Position numbers and translations under genes: made by a program. The notes below the pieces were generated by a model that was not told the origin of the DNA, did not search any database, and saw only the letters and a program-made list of their open reading frames with translations. From the NCBI GenBank assembly GCA_028532815.1, contig JAQQAS010000012.1:1-38051 (forward strand): DNA of 38,051 nucleotides, written 5' to 3'. Shown here one piece after another: positions 1 through 7,842 of this stretch. This DNA is from Pleomorphochaeta sp. GTDB lineage: Bacteria; Spirochaetota; Spirochaetia; Sphaerochaetales; Sphaerochaetaceae. Position 1 is the stretch's first letter. Each line of letters begins with the position of its first letter.

Positions 1-160
1 TATTATTTTGATGATAACTAACTAAATTGATTTTTTTCCTCAAAAAATAAAAGAAAATTAAAGTAAAATATTAAAATATATTAGTCAAAAAATATATTTG
101 GCAAAATTATTATAATTTTGGAAAATGATATTCCAAGAGGATAAGTGAGAAATAATAAAA

Positions 161-193
161 AAAGAAGCAAAATTAATTTAATGCTGCTTCTTT
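161..193 (-). terminator. Intrinsic terminator of trx-ccdA operon
   Basis: An 8-bp stem (AAAGAAGC at 161-168 with GCTTCTTT at 186-193) lies just beyond the ccdA stop. Read on the minus strand, the stem is followed by a T-rich run (complement of 151-160). Bases 1-160 beyond it hold no recognisable gene. Confidence 0.75.
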
Positions 194-215
194 GTAAAAA
201 CTATTATAATCAATT

Positions 216-905
216 TTAGAAACCAAGATAGAACATGTAAAATCCAATAAGTAAAATTAAAAAGCCCATGATTATTTTTAGAGCTGTACTAACTTTACCA
301 TATCGTGGATTGGCTGAAAGTTTTTGAACAAAACCTATTGAAGTTCCTGCAATAATTGATGATATTCCATGACCAATAGAATAAAGTAATAATAAAATAA
401 TTCCCCATAGAATATTTCCTTGTCCAGCTACTATAGCTAAGAGCGTGATAAGTACTGGAGTTGAGCAAGGTGAGGAAAAAATACCCCCAAGAATTCCAGC
501 AATAAAAGCCCCTAAATAACCTTTTTTAGTATTTTTTGACATGAGATAACTCGAGGGTATTATTTCATAGATATCCCAAGTTTGTAATGCCATTAAAATC
601 ATTATTATTCCTAGAACAAAATACCACCAAGTTGCTGATGTTCCAATTAAACTGCCAGCAATAGAAGCAATTACCCCAAAAGTTGTGAATGTTAATGCAG
701 CACCTAAAGCAAAAGTTAAAGATAAGAAAAAGGCTTTTTTAGTATCCCTTTTCCCAGTTCCTCCAACATAGCCAATAACTAAGGGTATATTTGAAAGAGA
801 ACAAGGAGTTAAAGAAGTTAGAATCCCAGCGACTAAAGCTATAAGAGGTGCAATCCAAGTATTATTAATAATTAAGGTAGATAAATTTTCTAGTATTTGT
901 GTCAT
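216..905 (-). CDS. ccdA: CcdA/DsbD-beta-like thiol-disulfide transmembrane electron carrier
   Basis: This 229-residue polytopic membrane protein belongs to the CcdA family, which passes reducing equivalents across the inner membrane from cytoplasmic thioredoxin to extracytoplasmic thiol proteins. The two expected redox cysteines are present in the family's TPC and SPC contexts: Cys35 (LTPCSL) and Cys147 (SSPCSTP). Roughly six hydrophobic segments are visible and the length is normal for CcdA. It is translationally coupled to the upstream membrane-anchored thioredoxin by a one-base TAATG overlap, so the two form a natural donor/acceptor pair. No cytochrome c maturation genes are nearby, so general periplasmic thiol reduction or metalloid/sulfur redox is more likely than haem attachment. 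Confidence 0.88.
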   Translation of the reverse strand: MTQILENLSTLIINNTWIAPLIALVAGILTSLTPCSLSNIPLVIGYVGGTGKRDTKKAFFLSLTFALGAALTFTTFGVIASIAGSLIGTSATWWYFVLGIIMILMALQTWDIYEIIPSSYLMSKNTKKGYLGAFIAGILGGIFSSPCSTPVLITLLAIVAGQGNILWGIILLLLYSIGHGISSIIAGTSIGFVQKLSANPRYGKVSTALKIIMGFLILLIGFYMFYLGF

Positions 906-1447
906 TATTTAACTCCCATATCCTCAAGAATTAATCTCATTTGCTCTTCGGTCAATCCTCCTTGATGAACCGTAAATACATGTTCATTTGTATCTCTAGT
1001 GCTGTACATAGTAAAGTTAATTTGAATATCTTTGCTTGGAACAAAAGGTGTTCCATCAGAGTTTATTAAAACTTGAGTTGGTATAACTTGAATTGGGAAT
1101 CCATTTGCAGCCTCACCATTTTTCCAAACATCAACAAATTTAATTATAGCTTTACCTTGCATTTGTTCATTTAAAGCTTTTAATACAGGAGCCATTTCTT
1201 TACAAGGAATACAAGAATCAGCTCCAAAATCAATAATTATTGGTAAATTATATCCTTTTAATTTATCTAAATCTATTTCACTCACTTCTAAAATAAAGTC
1301 CTCATTAATTTCTATTTGAGTATTTTCTGAAATAGAATTGTCTATTTGATTGGAATTTGTTTTAAAAGTCCAGATAAGAATAAGGGCAATCAGAATACAT
1401 ATTGGAACAAAAATTTTTAAAAGTTTTTTCTTTTTTTCATAAGTCAT
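905..1447 (-). CDS. Membrane-anchored thioredoxin-family protein (CIPC active site)
   Basis: This is a 180-residue protein with a basic N-terminus, one membrane anchor (about residues 10-28) and an acidic linker, then a thioredoxin fold. The active site is Cys79-Ile-Pro-Cys82 in the context FGADSCIPCKEMAP, and the cis-proline loop VIPTQ is present further on. It should sit on the outer face of the inner membrane and receive electrons from the co-transcribed CcdA, whose ATG overlaps its TAA. The start is the ATG at 1447, preceded by GGAGG about 12 bases upstream. A 12-bp inverted repeat at 1493-1525 lies just upstream and may be the operator. The substrate is unknown; the neighbouring ArsR genes and CoA-disulfide-reductase-like gene suggest thiol, persulfide or metalloid chemistry. 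Confidence 0.85.
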   Translation of the reverse strand: MTYEKKKKLLKIFVPICILIALILIWTFKTNSNQIDNSISENTQIEINEDFILEVSEIDLDKLKGYNLPIIIDFGADSCIPCKEMAPVLKALNEQMQGKAIIKFVDVWKNGEAANGFPIQVIPTQVLINSDGTPFVPSKDIQINFTMYSTRDTNEHVFTVHQGGLTEEQMRLILEDMGVK

Positions 1448-1492
1448 AATTTGTAGTTACCTCCATAATTACAATTAAAATTTTTAAATAAC

Positions 1493-1525
1493 TATTAATC
1501 TTTATTTTCATTGTAAAGATTAATA
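1493..1525. promoter_or_regulatory. Perfect 12-bp inverted repeat upstream of trx-ccdA
   Basis: TATTAATCTTTA (1493-1504) and TAAAGATTAATA (1514-1525) are exact reverse complements around a 9-base spacer, about 46 bases upstream of the thioredoxin start. It is not followed by a T-run, so an operator is more likely than a terminator. A second, weaker dyad (TTAAGATT at 1561-1568 with AATCTTAA at 1586-1593) lies further upstream. An ArsR-type protein from the adjacent genes is the obvious candidate ligand, but this is inference. Confidence 0.5.
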
Positions 1526-1630
1526 ATTATTACTTTAGAAAAGTGAGTTCGACATAACAATTAAGATTTAATAATTAAAATAAGGAATCTTAAAAATTAG
1601 TTTATAAAAATTTGTGTTTTATTTTTAAAA

Positions 1631-1648
1631 GAGAAGTTATAACTTCTC
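1631..1648 (-). terminator. Terminator overlapping the 3' end of the ArsR-like gene
   Basis: A perfect 18-bp palindrome, GAGAAGTT-AT-AACTTCTC, overlaps the stop codon of the minus-strand ArsR-like gene. On that strand it is followed by TTTTAAAAAT, giving a compact intrinsic terminator. Confidence 0.6.
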
Positions 1649-1935
1649 AACGGATGTAATTTCTTTTAGAATTTTAATAGCGTAAAGGCTACCTGTCTCA
1701 GAAATATTATAATTAACCCATTTTCCATGTTGTTCACTTTCAACAATGCCCGATTCAACTAGAATTTTCATATGATAAGAAAGGGAAGATTGTCCAATTT
1801 CTACATTTTCTAGAAGCTCACAACCACACTTTTTACCAGTTCTTAGTAGATCTAATATTTTTAGTCTCTGTTCGTCACAAAGAGCTTTAAATATTTTTGC
1901 ATATTTTTATGACTAGTTTCCATTAATTTTCTCAT
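1637..1935 (-). pseudogene. ArsR-family regulator with a one-base frameshift near its start
   Basis: Most of the minus-strand frame reads as a classic ArsR/SmtB winged helix: KIFKALCDEQRLKIL, then GKKCGCELLE carrying a Cys-Gly-Cys metalloid/metal-type pair, then the recognition helix IGQSSLSYHMKILVESG and a wing HGKWVNYNIS. No start codon exists in this frame upstream of the domain. An ATG at 1935 opens a different frame (MRKLMETSHK) that ends after about 24 codons. Adding one A to the A5 run in CATAAAAATATG, around 1906-1912, joins the two frames into a normal 99-residue protein. The gene is therefore broken, or the run carries a sequencing error. A palindrome at 1931-1956 overlaps the presumed start and suggests autoregulation. 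Confidence 0.85.
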
Positions 1936-1956
1936 ATCAAAATTATTCGATATGAG
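1931..1956. promoter_or_regulatory. ArsR-type operator palindrome
   Basis: CTCATATC (1931-1938) and GATATGAG (1949-1956) form a perfect 8-bp inverted repeat with a 10-base AT spacer, covering the presumed start of the minus-strand ArsR-like gene. Size and position fit the imperfect AT-rich dyads bound by ArsR/SmtB repressors at their own promoters. Binding is inferred. Confidence 0.55.
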
Positions 1957-2163
1957 AATGTTAAATGTTAAATCGATAGTTTTCAATCTGAATTTTTAGA
2001 ACATAAAATTGCTACTAACAATAACCTATATGTTATACCTTTTTCTCAAAGCTTTGAATTTCATAAAAATTACTAAAAATTTGATAAGTTAAAATAAATT
2101 TATACATATTTCTACATGAAATATATTGATAAATATTCTTGCTAGATGTTTTTCTAAATGTTA

Positions 2164-2191
2164 ATCTAATTAAGCAAATACTTAATTAGAT
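2164..2191. promoter_or_regulatory. ArsR-type operator palindrome upstream of second ArsR-like gene
   Basis: ATCTAATTAAG (2164-2174) and CTTAATTAGAT (2181-2191) are perfect 11-bp arms around CAAATA, 34 bases upstream of the ATG at 2225. No T-run follows. The sequence differs from the palindrome at 1931-1956, which suggests that the two ArsR-like proteins had separate operators. Confidence 0.55.
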
Positions 2192-2224
2192 GAGGTTAAT
2201 AATATTATAGAAATAATACAAATT

Positions 2225-2560
2225 ATGAACTCTTTAGCTGATAATAATCGCTATAAAATAATTAATTAGTTATTAAAAAGAGATTATTGTGTTGGAGGGT
2301 TAGCTCTAAAATTAAATATCAGTGAAGCTGCAGTTTCCCAACATCTTAAAATATTAAAAGACACTGGTTTAATAACAAGTGAAAAAAGGGGTTACTTTAA
2401 ACACTACAGAGTAAATCAACAATTACTTAAAGAAGTTTCTAAAGAATTACTAAGAATGAGTGATACAAAAAGAGAGAGAGATAAATTATGTCCCCCCTCA
2501 AATAAAGAAGATTGTCCATTATGTCGAGAAGGCCTAATAGAAAATAATAAAATTAATTAA
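2225..2560 (+). pseudogene. Second ArsR-family regulator with in-frame TAG at codon 15
   Basis: The frame from ATG 2225 to TAA 2560 encodes an ArsR-type helix-turn-helix: YKIIN, then a TAG (2267-2269), then LLKRDYCVGGLALKLNISEAAVSQHLKIL and a wing (KRGYFKHYRVN). The C-terminal tail is cysteine-rich (LCPPS, DCPLCREG) and could bind a metal or metalloid. Without the TAG it would be a 111-residue ArsR. TAG is used as an ordinary stop elsewhere in the window (for example at 11581, 14673 and 30448), so recoding is unlikely. No convincing start lies downstream of the TAG before the helix-turn-helix. The gene precedes the flavoprotein gene by 53 bases and probably once controlled it. Confidence 0.82.
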
Positions 2561-2613
2561 TTATATTAGTAAGCCCTAATTTTAGGACTCTACAATATAA
2601 GGAGGATTTGATA

Positions 2614-3973
2614 ATGAGAAAAGTAGATGTCGTAGTAATAGGGGGAGGGGCTTCTGGCTTACAAGCTGCAATCACCACTAAATCCACCTACCCAGAAAAG
2701 GAAGTAGTCTTAATTCGTAAAGAAAAACAAGTGTTAATTCCTTGTGGTATTCCTTATATTTTTGGTTCCTTAAGTGATAGCAGTAAAGATATTTTGCCAG
2801 ATAAACCACTAACTAGTGTAGGAGTTGAAATAATAATTGATGAAGTTAGTGCAATTGAAGTTAAAGAACATTTTTGTACAACTTTAAGTGGAGAAACCTT
2901 TTATTATGAAAAATTAATACTAGCACTAGGTTCAAAACCAACACTTCCTAAATGGTTAAAAGGTGCTGATTTAGAAAATGTATTTACAATACCAAAAAAC
3001 AAAATTTACTTAGATGATATGCTAAATAAATTAAAAGACGTTAAGAAAATAACAGTTATTGGTGCTGGATTTATTGGTGTTGAGGTTTCTGATGAATTAA
3101 ATAAGAAAGATTATGAGGTAACTCTTGTAGAACTTGAAGAGACAATTTTAAGTAGAGCTTTTGACCAAGAGTTTGGTAAATTAGCAGAAAACCATCTTAA
3201 GGAAAGAGGTTTAAATTTAATTACAGGAAAAGGCGTTGCCGAGATTAAAGGTAAAAATGGTAAAGCTTCAAAAGTTGTTTTAACCTCAGGTGAAGAACTT
3301 GATACAGATGCCGTAATACTATCAATGGGATATGCTCCAAATACCGAAATTGCTCAAAAAGCTGGAATTGAATTAAACCAATTTGGATTTATTAAAACTT
3401 GTGAATATATGAGAGTTTTACCATGTTCAACAGATATTATAGCAGTAGGTGACTGTGCAGAAAAAAGAGATTTTGTAACTAGAAAACTAGATAGAACCAT
3501 GTTGGCATCAACAGCTTGTGCAGAAGCTAGAACAGCTGGAATGAATTTATATACTTTAAGTCCTTGTAAACCATTTACAGGAACAATTGCAATCTATGCA
3601 ACTGCAATTGGAGAACATGCCTTTGGTACAGCAGGAATTACGGAAGCAAAAGCTAAGCAGGAAAACTTTGCAACTATTAGTGGTAGTTTTACAGGAATAG
3701 ATACACATCCTGGTAATATGAGCAATACTCATTCTCAAACAGTAAAACTAATTGTAGCATCTGATTGTGGGATGATTTTTAGGTGGAGAAGTATATGGTG
3801 GTACAAGTACTGGTGAATTAACGAATGCAATAGGATTCTTAATTCAAAATAGAGTAACTGTAAAAGCTTTATTAACAATGCAAATTGGAACACAACCATT
3901 ACTTACAGGATCTCCTGCAGGCTATCCTTTAATAAAAGCTGCTGAAGTTATTGTAAAGAAAATGAGAAAATAG
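2614..3973 (+). pseudogene. CoA-disulfide reductase/NADH oxidase-like flavoprotein, frameshifted near the C-terminus
   Basis: This is an FAD/NAD(P)H pyridine nucleotide-disulfide oxidoreductase of the single-active-site-cysteine class. It has an FAD motif VVVIGGGASG near residue 8, a redox Cys44 in LIPCGIPYIFG, an NAD motif VIGAGFIGVE and the second FAD motif IIAVGDCAE. I choose ATG 2614 over the in-frame TTG at 2608 because GGAGG at 2601-2605 is 8 bases from the ATG. The frame shifts in a T5 run around 3776-3780 (GATTTTTAGG) and ends at 3816. Removing one T restores a typical C-terminus, starting ILGGEVYGGTSTGELTNAI and ending at TAG 3973, to give about 452 residues, normal for the family. 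Possible substrates are CoA disulfide, polysulfide/persulfide or oxygen. Confidence 0.85.
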
Positions 3974-3996
3974 AAAACTTTTTTATTTAGTGAAAT

Positions 3997-4033
3997 ACAC
4001 CCAATTAGATTTAATAAAAATTTAGTTGGGTGT
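3997..4033 (+). terminator. Intrinsic terminator after the flavoprotein gene
   Basis: ACACCCAA (3997-4004) pairs with TTGGGTGT (4026-4033), with further partial pairing inside, followed by T-rich sequence. It lies 24 bases after the restored stop of the flavoprotein gene, supporting 3973 as the original gene end. Confidence 0.75.
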
Positions 4034-4120
4034 TTATAATTTTAATTTAGTTTTTTTATAAAATTCCAAAAATTATAAAACTCTTGCTAAATATACTATA
4101 TCAGATTTATTATAAGGGTA

Positions 4121-5761
4121 ATGAATTTCCAAAATCAGCTTAGAAAAAATTTTTTAACTTTTTCAATAAAGTTAATCTTTATAGTTTTTATTTTATTTGT
4201 TTCAACTACCTTGATTATTAACTTAGTTGAGAAGAATATATACAAAATTGAAAGCATAAACTATTTAGATAATACTTTTAGAGAATTAAATACTAAGATT
4301 TTTAATCAGATGGGAAATCATAATTCTAATTTAGAATATTTAGAATCAGTAAAAAATGAAACTATCGATAAAAAATTAGTATCTACTAATAATTATGCTT
4401 TCTCTCAATCGATGAACTTAAGATATTATTACAATATTTATGATTACAAATTAGATCCTATTTATGAAGAACTACACTTTTCAACTTTAAGGTATAATAT
4501 GTACTTAAATATTATTAAAGATAGAATTGAAAATGATGATCCTTTAAAATTTATTATGTATTCTGATTTAGATAATAATAATTCATACTTAGTTTATTAT
4601 AGTGGGTTATATGAAGGCGATAGGTTAATCGGAGTAGATACTTTTGTCATAGACATAAATGATTTAAGCTACTTTTTACTCCCAAATGCTGGAAACTATA
4701 TTATTGCTAATCCTTTTGATACTGTAATTGCAAGCAATAACTATGAAATATTAAATGCCGGTGGTAATTTTAAATATTCTAAAAATTATAAATTAAATGG
4801 AGTTAGGTATAAGGTTACTAGAGTAAAAAAAGACTATTATACAATTTACTATTTAGAGCAAGCATTTAGTCTTGAAAAGTATTATATTTTCATGCTTTTT
4901 ATTCTTATTTTAATAATATTTCTAGTAATATATTTTTCTAATAATGTGATAGAAAAGATAGCAAAAAAGAATTCTAAGAGTATAGAATCTATTATAAGTG
5001 ATGCAAATATTATATCCCTTGGAAAATTAGATCATAAGATAAATGAAAATCTTGAAGGAGATTTTAAAAATTTAGCTAAAAACATTAATGAAATGTTAAA
5101 TAAATTAAATTCAGAAATTGAACTTAATAAAGAATTGAGTGAAACAAATCTTATCTATGAAAAGAAAAAACTAGATTCACAATTTAATCCTCATTTTCTA
5201 TATAATTCATTAGAGACAATTAGATATTCAATGTTATTTGATGTAAAAGAAGCTGAAAAATATATCTTAGAACTTAATTCAATTTTTAGATATTCTATTA
5301 ATAATAATATCAATTATTCCTCTCTAAAAGATGATTTAAAATATTTAAAGAAATATTTAGATCTTTACAAATTTAGGTTCAAAGAAAAATTAACATATAC
5401 AATAAAGATTTCAAAAGAGATGGATGATATCTTAGTTCCTAAGTTGTCTATTCAACCTCTTGTTGAAAATAGTATTAAATATGGTTTTGAAAACAGTACT
5501 AAGGTACACATAGACATAAGTGCTGAAATGATTAATAATTTATACTATATTAGGGTCCACGATACAGGGATAAGTATAAGTGATAAAATAATTAATGAGA
5601 TTATGGAAAGTTATAAAAAGAAGAAGAACTTAACAAATCATATTGGGGTTCATAATGTACTTAGAAGATTTATGATGTTATATCCTAATTCTACTCTTGA
5701 TGTTAGAAGAGATAATAATGGGACCATATTTGAGATAACTTTTAAAGAAGAGATAGGTTAA
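4121..5761 (+). CDS. YesM/LytS-type sensor histidine kinase
   Basis: This 546-residue membrane sensor has two membrane segments (about residues 17-37 and 256-276) enclosing a roughly 215-residue extracytoplasmic sensor region that I cannot assign. A HAMP-like linker follows, and then a His_kinase domain of the YesM/LytS class with phospho-acceptor His358 in QFNPHFLYNSLE. The ATPase domain shows the N-box QPLVENSIKYGFE and a G-box DTGIS. It phosphorylates the response regulator that starts two bases after its stop. The downstream ABC importer is likely the target, because YesMN-like pairs often sit beside importers whose ligand or binding protein they sense. A weak ribosome site (AAGGG) precedes ATG 4121. 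Confidence 0.9.
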   Translation: MNFQNQLRKNFLTFSIKLIFIVFILFVSTTLIINLVEKNIYKIESINYLDNTFRELNTKIFNQMGNHNSNLEYLESVKNETIDKKLVSTNNYAFSQSMNLRYYYNIYDYKLDPIYEELHFSTLRYNMYLNIIKDRIENDDPLKFIMYSDLDNNNSYLVYYSGLYEGDRLIGVDTFVIDINDLSYFLLPNAGNYIIANPFDTVIASNNYEILNAGGNFKYSKNYKLNGVRYKVTRVKKDYYTIYYLEQAFSLEKYYIFMLFILILIIFLVIYFSNNVIEKIAKKNSKSIESIISDANIISLGKLDHKINENLEGDFKNLAKNINEMLNKLNSEIELNKELSETNLIYEKKKLDSQFNPHFLYNSLETIRYSMLFDVKEAEKYILELNSIFRYSINNNINYSSLKDDLKYLKKYLDLYKFRFKEKLTYTIKISKEMDDILVPKLSIQPLVENSIKYGFENSTKVHIDISAEMINNLYYIRVHDTGISISDKIINEIMESYKKKKNLTNHIGVHNVLRRFMMLYPNSTLDVRRDNNGTIFEITFKEEIG

Positions 5762-5763
5762 TT

Positions 5764-6522
5764 ATGTATAATGTAGTTATTTGTGAAGATGAAGATATTA
5801 TTAGAAAAGGGTTGATGTATAGTTTTGACTTTCCTAGCCTTAATTTAGTTGTGGTTGCAGATTTTGACAATCCCATCTCTTGTCTTGAATATCTACAAAA
5901 GCATAAAGTAGATATTATAATAACTGATATAAAAATGCCACTTATGAGTGGTTTGGAAATGATTAATAAAATTGAAAATAGGAAGAATTATGAGTTTATT
6001 ATTCTAAGTGGTTATAGTGATTTTGAATATGCTAAAAAAGCTATAACTTTTGGAGTAACTGAATATCTAGTAAAACCTTTAGATCACAATTTATTAAAAG
6101 TCTCTCTTGCAAAAGCCATTTCAAATCTAGATGATAAAAGGCTTATAAATAATGCTAAATTCCAAGCAAAAAATATTTCAAAAGTATATCAAGAAGTTAA
6201 TAGTGAAGATGAATTGTTGCATGATATTATTAATTTTATAAAAAAGAATTATATGAATAAAATAAAATTGGATGACGTAGCTGAAGAATTAAATTACAGT
6301 GTATCTTCTATAAAAAATAAACTTAAACAAAATGATATTACATTTAATACTACTTTAAATAGTTATCGAATTTATAAAGCAATTAATTTAATTAGTATCA
6401 ATAAGTATCCAATTTATCAAATAGCTGAAATGGTTGGCTTCAATGATTACAAATATTTTTGTTCAAAATTTAAAAGTTATACTGGATATTCAGTAACTCA
6501 ATTGATTAAGGAAAATGAATAA
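5764..6522 (+). CDS. YesN-type response regulator with AraC DNA-binding domain
   Basis: This 252-residue protein has an N-terminal receiver domain and a C-terminal AraC/XylS double helix-turn-helix. Receiver landmarks are the acidic pocket CEDEDI, phospho-acceptor Asp55 in IITDIKMPLMSG, the Ser in ILSGYSDF and the Lys in YLVKPLD. The C-terminus shows the AraC pattern, ending in IAEMVGFNDYKYFCSKFKSYTGYS. It is cotranscribed with the upstream kinase (two-base gap) and probably activates the importer operon starting at 6734. The 211-base gap at 6523-6733 should contain its target promoter, though I see no unambiguous repeat there. Confidence 0.92.
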   Translation: MYNVVICEDEDIIRKGLMYSFDFPSLNLVVVADFDNPISCLEYLQKHKVDIIITDIKMPLMSGLEMINKIENRKNYEFIILSGYSDFEYAKKAITFGVTEYLVKPLDHNLLKVSLAKAISNLDDKRLINNAKFQAKNISKVYQEVNSEDELLHDIINFIKKNYMNKIKLDDVAEELNYSVSSIKNKLKQNDITFNTTLNSYRIYKAINLISINKYPIYQIAEMVGFNDYKYFCSKFKSYTGYSVTQLIKENE

Positions 6523-6733
6523 TTTTCATATCAAATAAAAAAACTAATTATTTTGTTTTAACAATTAATTTAATAACTAATAATTTAATACTTTCTTATA
6601 ATTTTGAATAATAATAAAGCTTCCTATTATTAAAAATTGTCTAATTTTACTATAAAGAGTGTCCTTTTGTGGTATGTGAAACTGAAAATTCCAATGTTAA
6701 AATTAATTATCATTTAAAAAAGGAGCAAAATAA

Positions 6734-7762
6734 ATGAAAAAAATATTAGTAATTTTATTAGCAACTATTGTTACTATGAGCTTTGCTTTTGCACAAGGAT
6801 CAGGAGAATCTTCTTCTGATGAACCACAAACTCTTGTAGTTTACTCACCTAACTCTGAAGGTCTTATCCAAGCTGTTGAAAAACCTTTTGAAGAAAAATA
6901 TGGTATTGCTGTTGATATCATTTCTGCTGGTACTGGTGAATGTATGAAGAGAATTGAATCAGAAAAGAATGACCCTCAAGGGGATGTTATGTATGGTGGA
7001 AGTTATGCAACACTTTTAGGTAGACCTGATTTATTTGAAACCTATGTAAGTAAAAATGATGCTAATTTAGTTGAAGCTTATAGAAATGAAAGTGGTTATG
7101 TAACTAAAAACACTCTTGATGGTAGTGTTATTGTTTATAATAAAACAAAACTAGCAGAAAAATTACCAGGTGTTACAATTACTGGTTATGAAGATATTAT
7201 TAAATATGGTGCTCAATTAGAAGGTCAAATTGTTTCAGGTGATCCTTCAAAATCTTCTAGTTCTTTTGCTCACTTAACAAACATGCTTATTGACTTTGGT
7301 GGTTATGAAAGTGATGCTGCTTGGGCTAAAGTAGCTGAAATCTTTAAAAATACAAAAGTTCTAGGTTCTAGTTCTGCAGTATGGAAAGGTGTTAGAGACG
7401 GAGAATATACTATTGGCTTATCTTATGAAGATCCATGTTTGACTTTAATTAATGATGGTGCAGACGTTGGTGTTGTTTATATGAAAGAAGGAACAGTGTT
7501 CTTACCAGCTGGTAGTGCAATTATTAAAGGTGCTAAAAACTTAGAAGCTGCAAAACTCTTTATTGACTTTATCACTTCTAAAGAAGTTCAAGATGTATAT
7601 GGTATGACATTAACAAATAGACCAGTTTACAAAGATGTTCAAACAGCTGATTACATGAAACCTATTGATGAGATTAATGTAAAGAATGAAGATACAGCTT
7701 ATGTAACTGCTAACAAACAAGAACTTGTTGATCGTTATATTGATATGTTCACAAGTCTATAA
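6734..7762 (+). CDS. Extracellular solute-binding protein of AfuA/FbpA-type ABC importer
   Basis: This is a 342-residue periplasmic binding protein with a signal peptide ending near SFAFAQ/GSGESSS, a style common in spirochaetes. The mature part follows the iron/phosphonate/sugar-phosphate class (LVVYSPNSEGLIQAVEKPFE; GDVMYGGSYATL; LPAGSAIIKGAKN). It delivers ligand to the ATPase and fused permease encoded next. AAAGGAG precedes the ATG. I do not see the paired Tyr-Tyr iron ligands of classic FbpA, and some AfuA homologues take up hexose phosphates, so iron should not be assumed. Separated from the ATPase by a strong hairpin, which likely lets this gene be expressed more highly than the rest. 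Confidence 0.88.
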   Translation: MKKILVILLATIVTMSFAFAQGSGESSSDEPQTLVVYSPNSEGLIQAVEKPFEEKYGIAVDIISAGTGECMKRIESEKNDPQGDVMYGGSYATLLGRPDLFETYVSKNDANLVEAYRNESGYVTKNTLDGSVIVYNKTKLAEKLPGVTITGYEDIIKYGAQLEGQIVSGDPSKSSSSFAHLTNMLIDFGGYESDAAWAKVAEIFKNTKVLGSSSAVWKGVRDGEYTIGLSYEDPCLTLINDGADVGVVYMKEGTVFLPAGSAIIKGAKNLEAAKLFIDFITSKEVQDVYGMTLTNRPVYKDVQTADYMKPIDEINVKNEDTAYVTANKQELVDRYIDMFTSL

Positions 7763-7783
7763 TTAAGAATTAAATAAAAGCAA

Positions 7784-7821
7784 ATAAACATAAAAGGAGA
7801 TAAGTCTTCTTTTATGTTTAT
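7784..7821 (+). other. Intercistronic hairpin between binding-protein and ATPase genes
   Basis: Arms ATAAACATAAAAG (7784-7796) and CTTTTATGTTTAT (7809-7821) are exact complements. The stem extends inward to a small TAAG loop with one G-U pair, giving about 17 bp. There is no strong T-run, so partial termination or 3'-end protection of the binding-protein message is likely. Confidence 0.7.
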
Positions 7822-7842
7822 AATTTAGTAGGGAAAAAATTT

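Noticed and set aside
2225-2560. TAG read as an amino acid (recoding) in the second ArsR gene
   Set aside because: TAG terminates several intact genes in the window, and no recoding hairpin or pyrrolysine/selenocysteine context is visible.
3772-3816. Programmed ribosomal frameshift in the flavoprotein gene
   Set aside because: The T5 run is not a good slippery heptamer, and no pseudoknot or strong stem follows; mutation or sequencing error is simpler.
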